From assembly GCF_028682635.1 (NCBI RefSeq), contig NZ_JANHLK010000013.1:1-64000 (forward strand): a stretch of 64,000 nucleotides of DNA, in the 5' to 3' direction. The DNA comes from Pseudomonas putida. Its GTDB lineage: Bacteria > Pseudomonadota > Gammaproteobacteria > Pseudomonadales > Pseudomonadaceae. Below the pieces are notes generated by a model. It searched no databases, was not told the origin of the DNA, and saw nothing but the letters and a program-made list of their open reading frames with translations. Of the stretch, positions 8,062-16,750 are shown piece after piece (the first letter of the stretch is position 1; each line of letters begins with the position of its first letter). The position numbers and the translations under genes are program-made.

Positions 8062-9552
8062 ATGAAAAACGCCATAGCACCTACAAGAAGTGAAAACTTC
8101 TCTGAATGGTATCAACAAGTCATCAGCCATTCTGAGCTGGCTGAAAACTCGCCCGTTAGAGGTTGCATGGTCATCCGTCCCTGGGGCTATGGCATATGGG
8201 AGCAGATGCAACGAGAGCTTGATCAAAAATTCAAAGACACAGGCCATGTAAACGCTTATTTCCCACTTTTGATCCCATTATCCTTACTTCAAAAAGAAGC
8301 AGAACATGTCGATGGATTTGCCAAAGAGTGCGCAGTCGTAACCCATCACCGCCTGGAACAGAATGCAGATGGAACGCTCACTCCCGCTGGCGAACTGGAA
8401 GAGCCTTTGATCATCAGGCCTACCAGCGAAACGGTGATCGGGGCTTCCTTTTCACGATGGGTGCAAAGTTATCGGGATCTGCCGTTACTAATCAACCAGT
8501 GGGCCAACGTCTTGCGCTGGGAGATGCGTCCAAGGATCTTCCTGCGTACCTCGGAGTTCCTGTGGCAAGAAGGCCACACCGTTCACGCCTCCAGTGAAGA
8601 GGCCTTGGGCGAGACGCTGAAGATGCTGGATATCTATGAGCGGTTTACTGTCGAGCACCTGGCGATACCAATAATCAAGGGTGAAAAGTGCTCATGGGAA
8701 CGTTTCCCAGGCGCCGTGAGCACTTATACCATCGAGGCAATGATGCAGGACGGTAAGGCCTTGCAAGCAGGCACTTCACATTTCCTCGGACAAAATTTTG
8801 CCCAGGCATCAGACATCCGCTTTGTTAACAAGGAAGGGGTAAAAGAACTCGCCTGGACCACATCGTGGGGCGTTTCCACGCGTTTGATTGGTGCCATGAT
8901 CATGGCCCATGGCGATGACGATGGCTTGGTGATCCCACCGCTAGTGGCACCGATGCAGGTCATCATTGTTCCGATCGTACGCAGTGGACAGGATGCCGAA
9001 GCCATCCATGCTTATTGCGATAAGTTGCAAAAGCAGATCTCCCGGAAAAGACTGAAGGGACAAAACCTGCGTGTCAGCGTTGATAAACGGGACATGAATG
9101 GCGGCGAAAAAAAGTGGTATCACATCAAGCGCGGCGTGCCTGTCCGGGTCGAAGTCGGAATAAAGGAACTGGAGCAGAGCACGGTTTCTTATTCCTGCAG
9201 AGACAACAGCAAGAAAACGTTGAACGTAGAGATGAGCAGCTTTGTTAAAGACTTGCCAAAAATCCTGCAAACTATTCAGTCAGGCATGCTGGAAAGTGCC
9301 AGAAAAAAGCTGTCGAACAACACCAAAACAGCCACGACGCTTGACGACTTCAAACAAGCCTTCAAACGCAAGGACAAACTCAATACATTCGTACTCGCCC
9401 CCTTCGTCGATGACGAAAAAGTTGAGAAAGTCATCAGCGAACTGGGTGTAACCGTGCGATGCATTCCACTCGCTCAACCTAAGGTTGCAGCCACCTGCTT
9501 ATTTACAGGTCAGCTCACCAAAACTTGGGCATTGTATGCGAAGTCATATTGA
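8062..9552 (+). CDS. proS: Prolyl-tRNA synthetase, archaeal/eukaryote-like type (no INS editing domain)
   Basis: This 496-residue class II aminoacyl-tRNA synthetase charges tRNA-Pro with proline. Motif 2 is around NVLRWEMRPRIFLRTSEFLWQ and motif 3 around WGVSTRLIGAMIM. The segment RPTSETVIGASFSRW and the C-terminal zinc-type domain ending in Tyr (LYAKSY) are the archaeal/eukaryote form. The bacterial form instead has a ~180-residue editing insertion between motifs 2 and 3. The ATG at 8062 has GGGGGA six bases upstream; an in-frame ATG at 8014 lacks this. Gene and leader are less G+C-rich than neighbours and stand alone beside pseudogenes, which suggests horizontal transfer. A housekeeping bacterial ProRS presumably exists elsewhere. 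Confidence 0.92.
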   Translation: MKNAIAPTRSENFSEWYQQVISHSELAENSPVRGCMVIRPWGYGIWEQMQRELDQKFKDTGHVNAYFPLLIPLSLLQKEAEHVDGFAKECAVVTHHRLEQNADGTLTPAGELEEPLIIRPTSETVIGASFSRWVQSYRDLPLLINQWANVLRWEMRPRIFLRTSEFLWQEGHTVHASSEEALGETLKMLDIYERFTVEHLAIPIIKGEKCSWERFPGAVSTYTIEAMMQDGKALQAGTSHFLGQNFAQASDIRFVNKEGVKELAWTTSWGVSTRLIGAMIMAHGDDDGLVIPPLVAPMQVIIVPIVRSGQDAEAIHAYCDKLQKQISRKRLKGQNLRVSVDKRDMNGGEKKWYHIKRGVPVRVEVGIKELEQSTVSYSCRDNSKKTLNVEMSSFVKDLPKILQTIQSGMLESARKKLSNNTKTATTLDDFKQAFKRKDKLNTFVLAPFVDDEKVEKVISELGVTVRCIPLAQPKVAATCLFTGQLTKTWALYAKSY

Positions 9553-9728
9553 TCCTTGATCACCAACTTCCAGGCACGGCTGGGATTTTCCTGCACTTGT
9601 CACCAAATGAAAAGAAACTGTCGCCGAATGCAGGTCGCCGACCACGAAATCCGCGTAGAACACGTCGCGTATTCCTCTGATTTACATGCTCCACACCATA
9701 ATAATAATCCGACCAGGGATCGCCCTTA

Positions 9729-11294
9729 ATGCGCGTGAATTTGCCCGTAACCGACCATGAAAGACTGTTTCCCGCCGAACAACGCCTGATCTCCACCACC
9801 GACCTTGATAGTCGAATCACTTACTGCAATGACGCGTTTGTCGACATCAGCGGTTTCACCTACGACGAACTGGTCGGCCAGACCCATAACCTGGTGCGAC
9901 ACCCCGATATGCCGCCTGGGGTGTTCATTCATATGTGGCACACCATCAAGCAAGGCAAACCCTGGATGGGGATTGTGAAAAACCGGGCGAAAGATGGTGA
10001 TTTCTATTGGGTCAGTGCCTATGTCACGCCTATCTATGAAAACGGCCGCATGAGTGGTTACGAGTCAGTTCGCTCGGTGCCCACCCGCGACCAGGTGCAT
10101 CGGGCATCAGCGCTCTATGCAAGGATGCGTGCGGGCAAGCCGATCGTCGCGCTGAGTGCGCGGATTTTCCGGCCACTGCAGCACGGTTGGCCATTGCTGG
10201 TGGCAGGCGCGGTTTCGCTGCTGGCTGATCAGTGGCTGCCAAAAGCGGCGGCCCAGGGGGTGCTGGTGGTGAGCCTGGGGATTGCCTGGTACCTGATCGA
10301 GTCCCGACAACGCAGCGCCATAAGACGTACACTGGCCGATCATCCGAAAGCATTTTCCGATCGGTTGGTCGCCCTTACCTACAGCGACAACCATGGTCCC
10401 CAGGGTCAACTGGACATGGCCATGCTCAGTGAGGAAGCCCGTTTGCAGACAGCTTTGAGCCGGCTCGTCGATGCCGGGGTCAGTGTCAAGGCCAAGGCGG
10501 CACAATCGTCCGAGCTGTCGGGATTGCAGGCGCAATCGCTCGATCGCCAGCGCAGCGAAACGGATCAGTCCGCCGCCGCGATCTCGCAAATGGCTGCTAC
10601 CAACCAGGAAGTGACGCAGAACGTCATCAATACCGCCCATGCCGCCTCGGAGGCTGACCAGTTGACGAGGGACGGCAGCGAATTGGCCGGGCAAAGTCTG
10701 CGCGCCATGGAGGCCATGAACGCGGCCGTCAATGAAATCGGCCAGGCGGTCAACGCGTTGGCGAGCGAGACGCAATCGATCGGCAGCGTCGTCGACGTGA
10801 TTACGTCCATTGCCGAACAGACCAACCTGCTGGCGCTGAATGCGGCGATCGAGGCGGCGCGGGCCGGAGAGCAAGGTCGCGGGTTTGCCGTAGTGGCCGA
10901 CGAGGTGCGATCCCTCGCCCAGCGCACCCGCACCTCCACCGAACAGATCCACGGCATCATTGCTTCGCTGCACGAAGGAGCTGATCGCGCAGTTTCGACG
11001 GCCACACGCGGTGAGCAGATTTCCCGCGAAAGCATGCAGCGTGTCGAGGCGGTGCAGGCTGCCCTGGTCGGCATCAGCCAGGCCGTCAGCCGGATTACCG
11101 ACATGAGCCAGCAGATGGCATCGGCGTCGGAAGAGCAAAGTCACGTGACTGAAGACATCAATCAACAGATCACGCGCATTGCGCAGCTGTGTGATCACAG
11201 TGCCGGGCAGGCCAAGCAAGGTGCGGCCATCAGTCAGGACCTTGAAGAGATGGCCGAGTATCTGCACAGCCTGGCGGAGCGTTTTAACCGATAA
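9729..11294 (+). CDS. aer: Aer-like aerotaxis receptor (PAS - transmembrane - MCP)
   Basis: This 521-residue protein has the Aer domain order. A PAS domain at about residues 15-115 (DSRITYCNDAFVDISGF, then GIVKNRAKDGDFYWVSAYVTP) would bind FAD. A hydrophobic hairpin at about 152-190 anchors it to the membrane with both termini in the cytoplasm. The MCP signalling domain has EQTNLLALNAAIEAARAGEQ and GRGFAVVADEVRSLAQRT. Such receptors steer cells by redox state. Pseudomonads often carry several Aer paralogues, so the exact signal is not known. AGGGAT lies upstream of the ATG. Confidence 0.88.
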   Translation: MRVNLPVTDHERLFPAEQRLISTTDLDSRITYCNDAFVDISGFTYDELVGQTHNLVRHPDMPPGVFIHMWHTIKQGKPWMGIVKNRAKDGDFYWVSAYVTPIYENGRMSGYESVRSVPTRDQVHRASALYARMRAGKPIVALSARIFRPLQHGWPLLVAGAVSLLADQWLPKAAAQGVLVVSLGIAWYLIESRQRSAIRRTLADHPKAFSDRLVALTYSDNHGPQGQLDMAMLSEEARLQTALSRLVDAGVSVKAKAAQSSELSGLQAQSLDRQRSETDQSAAAISQMAATNQEVTQNVINTAHAASEADQLTRDGSELAGQSLRAMEAMNAAVNEIGQAVNALASETQSIGSVVDVITSIAEQTNLLALNAAIEAARAGEQGRGFAVVADEVRSLAQRTRTSTEQIHGIIASLHEGADRAVSTATRGEQISRESMQRVEAVQAALVGISQAVSRITDMSQQMASASEEQSHVTEDINQQITRIAQLCDHSAGQAKQGAAISQDLEEMAEYLHSLAERFNR

Positions 11295-11303
11295 CCGTCA
11301 GTT

Positions 11304-11332
11304 CAGCGGCGGGCTGGCTCGGCCCGTCGCTG
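11304..11332. terminator. Hairpin between convergent genes
   Basis: Arms 11304-11314 and 11322-11332 pair at 10 of 11 positions (CAGCGGCGGGC against GCCCGTCGCTG) around a 7-base loop. It sits just after the aer-like stop and just after the stop of the opposing small gene, so it may end both transcripts. There is no clear U-tract. Confidence 0.45.
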
Positions 11333-11342
11333 GTGCACAGGA

Positions 11343-11417
11343 CTATGCAAATCCAAGGAACGACAGGACGACCACGACGACCACCACCAGCCCAACGATG
11401 TAAATAATGCTGTTCAT
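11343..11417 (-). CDS. 24-residue hydrophobic membrane peptide
   Basis: The product is a single transmembrane segment: MNSIIYIVG, a run of seven valines, then LSFLGFA. The ATG at 11417 is preceded by GAGGTGG, a strong Shine-Dalgarno at good spacing. Longer in-frame starts upstream give an unconvincing charged leader. Very similar 20-30 residue peptides are frequent in Pseudomonas genomes as unnamed proteins. The role is unknown; insertion in the inner membrane is likely. Confidence 0.65.
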   Translation of the reverse strand: MNSIIYIVGLVVVVVVVLSFLGFA

Positions 11418-11580
11418 CAGTCCACCTCTCAATCTGAACGGGATTGCGAAACGAGGGTGTGCCAACTTCCAGATTACCCACCTTCGCTTGTCACTCCATT
11501 CGACAACGCACAGGGCGCATTGTCCCAATCAGGCGTGGAGACACTATGCTTGTATCCAGCCAATTACTCCGGACATCGAA

Positions 11581-12252
11581 ATGCCCGCCGACGAATCCAC
11601 CCTCCTCCAGAGCTGGAACCACAACGCCCACGCCTGGATCGAAGCCATCCGCAGCGGCGCCATCGAAAGCCGTCTGAAGGTCACGGACCAGGCAATCCTG
11701 CTGGCAATACTGGGCCGCCAGCCAGAGCGCGTGCTCGACCTCGGCTGTGGCGAGGGTTGGCTGTTGCGGGCACTGGCGGAACGTGGCATCGAGGCGGTCG
11801 GTGTGGATGGCGATGAGACGCTGGTCGAGGCGGCGCGGGCGGCGGGGTCGTCACCGGTGCATCTGGCCAGCTATGAACAACTGGTGGAGGCGAGAGTGGA
11901 TGTTGGCCGCGACTACAACCTGATCTGCGCCAATTTTGCCTTGCTGCACCAGGACATCATCCCCTTGCTCGCGGCCATGGACGCCCTGCTCGCCCCCGAC
12001 GGCGCGCTGGTGATCCAGACGCTGCATCCATGGACCGTGGCCGCGGGCGACTATCAGGATGGCTGGCGGGAAGAGACGTTCAGTGGATTCGACGGGCATT
12101 GGCAACCCATGCCGTGGTACTTGCGAACCTTGTCCAGTTGGATCAATGCGCTGGACATGGCCGGTTTTCGGCTGGCCGGCCTTCAGGAGCCACAGCACCC
12201 GCAAAGTCCCGTGCCGCAGTCATTGTTGTTAGTGGCCGAGTCGCGGCTGTAG
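11581..12252 (+). CDS. Class I SAM-dependent methyltransferase
   Basis: This 223-residue soluble protein has motif I VLDLGCGEGWLLRALAERG at about residues 45-63, the acidic motif II (GVDGDE) and the motif III/IV region (LICANFALLHQD). This is the Rossmann core that binds S-adenosylmethionine. The frame is open for 58 codons upstream, but the conserved protein begins at the ATG at 11581. The substrate is unknown and small metabolites are typical. The stop codon TAG is the first part of the REP element that follows (CTGTAGGAGC), so the repeat supplies the end of the gene. Confidence 0.82.
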   Translation: MPADESTLLQSWNHNAHAWIEAIRSGAIESRLKVTDQAILLAILGRQPERVLDLGCGEGWLLRALAERGIEAVGVDGDETLVEAARAAGSSPVHLASYEQLVEARVDVGRDYNLICANFALLHQDIIPLLAAMDALLAPDGALVIQTLHPWTVAAGDYQDGWREETFSGFDGHWQPMPWYLRTLSSWINALDMAGFRLAGLQEPQHPQSPVPQSLLLVAESRL

Positions 12253-12771
12253 GAGCTGGCTTGCCAGCGATGGCGGCAACACGGCCACCATCGCATCGCC
12301 AGCAAGCCGGCTCCTACAGAGGTGTGTGACCACAAATTCAACATGGACCCGCAAATCCTGTAGGAGCTGGCTTGCCAGCGATGGCGGCATCACGGCCACT
12401 ACCGCATCGCCAGCAAGCCGGCTCCTACAGAGGTGTGTCACTCCACAAATCCAACATACCCCGCAAATCCTGTAGGAGCTGGCTTGCCAGCGATGGCGGC
12501 ATCACGGCCACCATCGCATCGCCAGCAAGCCGGCTCCTACAGAGGTGTGTCACTCCACAAATTCAACATACCCCCGCAAATCCTGTAGGAGCTGGCTTGC
12601 CAGCGATGGCGGCATCACGGCCACCATCGCATCGCCAGCAAGCCGGCTCCTACAGAGGTGTGTCACTCCACAAATTCAACATGGACCCGCAAATCCTGTA
12701 GGAGCTGGCTTGCCAGCGATGGCGGCATCACGGCCACCATCGCATCGCCAGCAAGCCATCTGTCCAACTTA
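12249..12771. repeat. Array of five tandem REPINs, about 112-bp period
   Basis: Five copies of an inverted REP pair begin at 12249, 12360, 12472, 12585 and 12698 (GTAGGAGCTGGC... paired with ...GCCGGCTCCTAC). They are joined by a nearly identical spacer containing GAGGTGTGTCACTCCAC. The spacing of 111-113 bp and the repeated spacer show tandem duplication of a unit rather than independent insertion. The last copy lacks its final arm. No gene is present in this stretch. Confidence 0.92.
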
Positions 12772-12774
12772 TTA

Positions 12775-13038
12775 TTAATATTTAACGTCCCGGGCCGTGT
12801 CGCGGGTGTCCTGTTTGGTGTCGCGCTTGTCCTGGCGACAATCGGCACGGCTCTTTTCATCACCCTCTTTGCATTCTTCCTTGGTTTCCCTTGAGGCTTC
12901 GCGCCCTTCCTGCTTGGTGTCACGCGATTCCTGCCGTTGGTCAGCCTGGTCGGTCGCGTAGGCCGGCAACGACACGCCGTATACGCCAGCCGCGAGGGCC
13001 AGTGACGCCAGTGCAGCCATGTAAAACCTGCGAATCAT
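12775..13038 (-). CDS. Secreted, highly charged 87-residue protein with short repeats
   Basis: A signal peptide (RRFYMAALASLALAAGVYG..., cleavage near AYA) is followed by a low-complexity tail made almost only of D, E, K, R, Q and T. It is built on a loose repeat (RDTKQ, REASRETK, RDTKQDTRDTARD). AGGAGA lies seven bases before the ATG at 13038, which favours this start over one six codons upstream. The protein is predicted to be periplasmic and disordered. I recognise no named family. Confidence 0.7.
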   Translation of the reverse strand: MIRRFYMAALASLALAAGVYGVSLPAYATDQADQRQESRDTKQEGREASRETKEECKEGDEKSRADCRQDKRDTKQDTRDTARDVKY

Positions 13039-13078
13039 GAGCTTTCTCCTGTTCAAGAGTACTCAATCACTGGTTTTT

Positions 13079-13095
13079 CCCGGTCATTGACCGGG
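13079..13095. promoter_or_regulatory. 17-bp palindrome upstream of the charged periplasmic protein
   Basis: CCCGGTCA-T-TGACCGGG is a perfect palindrome around one central base, 41-57 bp upstream of the ATG at 13038. It could be an operator or a 5'-UTR hairpin. On the gene strand it is followed by A's rather than T's, so it is not a typical terminator. Confidence 0.4.
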
Positions 13096-13182
13096 AACAC
13101 ACTTTCCAAAAAGATCCTCTGGAGTGGGAGTTTTAACGATAGTCGATACAGGCAACCCCACAAGCTCGGGGGCCTATACGGT

Positions 13183-14736
13183 CTAGAGCATTTTCTCCAG
13201 GCCGATCTTGTCGCTGAGCCAGGCCTTGAAGCTGCGCCATTTGCTGCCGGGCTCCTGGCGCAAGACATGCAGGCGGCCGTCGTCCTCAGCGATCCAGACC
13301 ACTTCGCCGTTTTCCAGGCGGGCCTGGTAACTCACCGCTGGCGCCATGCCCTCAAGCGCCAGCTTGCGCACGTAGCCGGCCAGTTCAGGGCTGTCGACCA
13401 GCACCCCGACTTCAGTGTTCCACAGCACTGAGCGCGGATCGAAATTGAAGGAGCCGATGAACACCTTCTGCTGGTCGAGGATCATGGCCTTGGTGTGCAG
13501 GCTGGAGTCCGAGCCACCGCTGAGGCCAAAGGAAGAAGAACCACCGCTGGGGTCGTCCGGTTGGCGCCGCAGCTCATAGAGCTTCACCCCATGTTCGAGC
13601 AGGCGCTTGCGATAAGGCGCATAGCCGCCATGCACCGCAGGCACATCGGTGGCTTCCAGTGAGTTGGTCAACAGGCGCACATCGACCCCGGCATCGGCAC
13701 GCCCGAGGAGGTAACGCATGCCGGATTGTTGTGGGACGAAGTATGCCGAGATCAGGATCAGCTCTTTATTGACTCTATCGAGCTCAGGCCGCAATTGCGT
13801 GGTCATCAATAGCGCGCGAGCCGGTTCGTCGTCGGCCAGGACTTTGCTCGGGGCGTCCCACATCGCCGTGACATTGGCCCAGATCAGCTCCTGACGCCAA
13901 ATCGCCAGTTGCGGTTGAGTGCGGTAGGTCATGAGGTGGTCGTACAGGGCCTGGTTTTCGATACGCGTGCTCTGAAGTGATTGTTCCAGGCGTTGCCGAC
14001 TCTCCTGCAAGTCTTGAGCTGTCGGCTTGACGATCAGGAAGTCACTGATCGACCGGCTCAGGGCGCTGTTCCAGTATTGGTCGAAGCTGTGGCCCAGTTG
14101 ATCGGCGACCGGGCCGAGGCACAACAGGTCCATGTCGGTGAAGTTGAGATCGGGCTTGGCGTCGAAATATTCATCCCCCAGGTTGCGGCCGCCGACGATC
14201 GCCGCGCTGTTGTCGGCCAGCCACAGCTTGTTGTGCATGCGCCGGTGCTGCTGCGACAGATTGAGCAGGCGGCCCATGGTGCGGGTCACCAGGGTGCTGC
14301 GACCCAGATGCAAAGGGTTGAAGACACGGATATGGATGTTCGGGTGCACGGCCAATGTAGCGATGACTTCTTCCTGGCCATCGCTGGCGGTGTCATCGAG
14401 CAATACGCGAATCCGCACGCCGCGATCGGCCGCCAGCAGCAGTTCCCACACCAGCGCCCGGGTGCTCAGGCCGTTGTGCACGATGTAGTACTGCACATCG
14501 AGGCTTTTCTGCGCATTTCGGATCAACTCGGCACGCGCCCGGAACGCTTCACTGCTGTTTGGCAGCAGGCGAAAACCCGACCGTCCCTCATGCTGGGCGG
14601 CCGCGGCCTGGATCGAACGCCCGAATGCCGATTCGCTGGCGGGTATGGCCCTACTGAACTCGTGGGGCAAGCGCGTTGGGGTGGCGCAGCCGGCGAGCAG
14701 CAGGGTGAGCAACAGCGCGGGGACGAACAAAGACAT
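13183..14736 (-). CDS. Phospholipase D-family lipoprotein (cardiolipin synthase C-like)
   Basis: The protein of about 517 residues carries two HKD motifs: HNKLWLADNSAAIVGGRN at about 170-190 and HTKAMILDQQKVFIGSFNFD at about 410-430. These are the paired catalytic halves of the PLD superfamily. The N-terminus MSLFVPALLLTLLLAGC is a lipoprotein signal with lipobox LAGC. Family members such as ClsC join phosphatidylglycerol and phosphatidylethanolamine to make cardiolipin, though others act as phosphodiesterases. An in-frame TTG seven codons upstream is an alternative start. The gene stands alone. Confidence 0.87.
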   Translation of the reverse strand: MSLFVPALLLTLLLAGCATPTRLPHEFSRAIPASESAFGRSIQAAAAQHEGRSGFRLLPNSSEAFRARAELIRNAQKSLDVQYYIVHNGLSTRALVWELLLAADRGVRIRVLLDDTASDGQEEVIATLAVHPNIHIRVFNPLHLGRSTLVTRTMGRLLNLSQQHRRMHNKLWLADNSAAIVGGRNLGDEYFDAKPDLNFTDMDLLCLGPVADQLGHSFDQYWNSALSRSISDFLIVKPTAQDLQESRQRLEQSLQSTRIENQALYDHLMTYRTQPQLAIWRQELIWANVTAMWDAPSKVLADDEPARALLMTTQLRPELDRVNKELILISAYFVPQQSGMRYLLGRADAGVDVRLLTNSLEATDVPAVHGGYAPYRKRLLEHGVKLYELRRQPDDPSGGSSSFGLSGGSDSSLHTKAMILDQQKVFIGSFNFDPRSVLWNTEVGVLVDSPELAGYVRKLALEGMAPAVSYQARLENGEVVWIAEDDGRLHVLRQEPGSKWRSFKAWLSDKIGLEKML

Positions 14737-14925
14737 GGACAAGGGGCTCGTCCTCAACCTCGACGGGATGGGTTTCGACTTATTTCAGTAAAGCCCCGTT
14801 CAAGCGCGGTATTGCGATATTTTGCGATAGTTCCCGGCAGTGCCGGTTTTTTTTTCATGAAGGCTATTGGCTTCCATGGATGAGCTACCATAGCTAAACC
14901 GTTTTTTTTCTTTCGGGAGAAGATT

Positions 14926-15360
14926 ATGCATCGATTGGTTAAACCGTCGGATTATGTTCTTCAGACTGCAATGGACAAAATGGTGTACATCCTGCCTTGG
15001 GAACGCCGACATTGCCCCGGTAATCCTACGGATGAGCCCGAGCAAGGCGCCCTACTCTATAACCAATACATCCTGAACTTCCTTCATGGCCTGGAACCTC
15101 GAACGCCAGGTGAACGAATCATTGAAATTGCGCAATGGTGCCTGGCGTTAGCCGGAGAGCCTGCCAGGGCCCTGGCCGATGATTTGTCTGCGGCCTACCT
15201 CAGTCGGTACAGCTTTGTGCTGGCTGATATCTCAAGATACGATGATGAATCGAGAGAACTTCGCGGGCACCTGGCGCTCTGGCCTGACGAAATAAAAAAG
15301 ATGCCAGCCAATCTGGTGATGGCTTTGCGAGCCCGGGCTGCAGGCCTTTTGTTGGGCTGA
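14926..15360 (+). CDS. Conserved hypothetical protein, 144 residues
   Basis: The ATG follows GGGAGAAG at ideal spacing, and base composition matches a real gene. The product is soluble and predicted mainly helical (DYVLQTAMDKMVYILPWERR, ERIIEIAQWCLALAGEPARAL, NLVMALRARAAGLLL), without signal peptide or membrane segment. I recognise no domain. The next gene, on the same strand, is a histidine kinase 121 bp downstream, but a link is speculative. Confidence 0.65.
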   Translation: MHRLVKPSDYVLQTAMDKMVYILPWERRHCPGNPTDEPEQGALLYNQYILNFLHGLEPRTPGERIIEIAQWCLALAGEPARALADDLSAAYLSRYSFVLADISRYDDESRELRGHLALWPDEIKKMPANLVMALRARAAGLLLG

Positions 15361-15481
15361 CGCCCGGGATAACCAGAAATTGGGGCAGGCCAGCAAATAG
15401 ACAGCTGCTGGCGCTCCCCAAGTGGTCAGGGCGTGAGATTAGGGATAGTCTCTGAGCGACATTATTTCGAACAGCCGAGCC

Positions 15482-16678
15482 ATGACCCGCGCAGAGTTTT
15501 CGCCAGACGTTGAAGCCATCCGCACCATCGATGCCGTTCCAGTCATCCTGAGCATGGTCAAGCATCTCACCGGGATGCGCTTCGCCGCGGTAGCGAGAGT
15601 CACCGAAAGAAACTGGGTCGCCTGCGCCGTCGATGATTCAATCGATTTCGGCCTCAAGCCCGGTGGCGAGTTGGTCGTCGAGTCAACCATCTGCCACGAG
15701 ATCCGCCAGCACCGGCAGCCCGTCATCTTCGGCCACGCCAGTGCGCACCCGGTTTTCTCGTTGCACCACACCCCCAGGACCTATGCGTTGGAGAGCTATA
15801 TCTCCATTCCCATCATCAGGGCCAATGGCGAATTTTTCGGCACCCTGTGTGCCATCGACTCCGTGCCGGCGAATCTCGATGAGCCCGCGATCGCCAAGTC
15901 ACTCACCCTCTTCGCCCAGCTGATCGCGATGAGTCTCGACGCCCAAAGCCATCTGCAGGCGACGCAAACCGCACTGGTCAATGCCCATGAACACGCAAGG
16001 CTGCACGAGCAGTTCGTCGCCGTCCTCGGCCATGACCTTCGCACGCCCCTGAGCGCGATCCGGATGAGCGCTGATCTGCTGGAAACCAGGGCAACGGAAA
16101 AACGCTCACTGAACCTGATTGCAGCGATCCGCAATAGCTCGACTCGAATGGGTGCACTGATCGAGAACGTGCTGGATTTTGCCCGGGGAAGGATGGGTGG
16201 TGGGATTCCGGTCAAGCGCCAACTGGTCGATGACCTGGGTCGCACGCTCAAACTGACGCTGGACGAAATACAGGCCTCTCACCCCGAAGCGAAATTGACC
16301 CACGACCTGGATGTTCCGACCGGCGTCTATTGCGACGCGCTGCGCATCAGCCAGTTGCTTTCAAATCTCCTGGGCAATGCAGTGACCCATGGCTCGACAG
16401 CGGAACCTATCCGCGTGCAGGCCCATGCCGAGGGGAATGAGATGGTCATATCGGTGAGCAATCAGGGTGCCCCGATTCCACCGGCGTTGATGCCATTGCT
16501 GTTTGAACCCTTTACCCGGTCAGAAGCTGGCCAGCGCGGCGAAGGCCTGGGCTTGGGACTTTACATCGCTGCCCAGATCGCCACCGCGCACAAAGGTAGC
16601 TTGAGCGTTACCTCGACGCTGGAAGCAGGCACTTGTTTCGTCGCAAGATTCCCGGCTGACTTCAAATGGCTCAGTTGA
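15482..16678 (+). CDS. GAF-domain sensor histidine kinase, orphan
   Basis: This 398-residue cytoplasmic kinase has an N-terminal GAF domain at about 15-160 (VILSMVKHLTGMRFAAVARV, then YISIPIIRANGEFFGTLCAID). The HisKA box VLGHDLRTPLSAIRMSADLL carries the phospho-histidine, and the ATPase has the N box LLSNLLGNAVTHG and G box GEGLGLGLYIAAQ. No membrane segment is visible. The GAF domain lacks an obvious chromophore-binding Cys in the usual position, so a small-molecule ligand is more likely than bilin. No response regulator is adjacent. Confidence 0.88.
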   Translation: MTRAEFSPDVEAIRTIDAVPVILSMVKHLTGMRFAAVARVTERNWVACAVDDSIDFGLKPGGELVVESTICHEIRQHRQPVIFGHASAHPVFSLHHTPRTYALESYISIPIIRANGEFFGTLCAIDSVPANLDEPAIAKSLTLFAQLIAMSLDAQSHLQATQTALVNAHEHARLHEQFVAVLGHDLRTPLSAIRMSADLLETRATEKRSLNLIAAIRNSSTRMGALIENVLDFARGRMGGGIPVKRQLVDDLGRTLKLTLDEIQASHPEAKLTHDLDVPTGVYCDALRISQLLSNLLGNAVTHGSTAEPIRVQAHAEGNEMVISVSNQGAPIPPALMPLLFEPFTRSEAGQRGEGLGLGLYIAAQIATAHKGSLSVTSTLEAGTCFVARFPADFKWLS

Positions 16679-16750
16679 ATTTTTCTGAACTAACCTCCGT
16701 CTGCGCTCCTCTCCCGCTTACCATCAAACCCATGAGAGGGGCAGGACGTC

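Noticed and set aside
12249..12771. CRISPR-like regular spacing
   Set aside because: The spacers are identical rather than unique, the repeats are REP palindromes and no cas genes are present.
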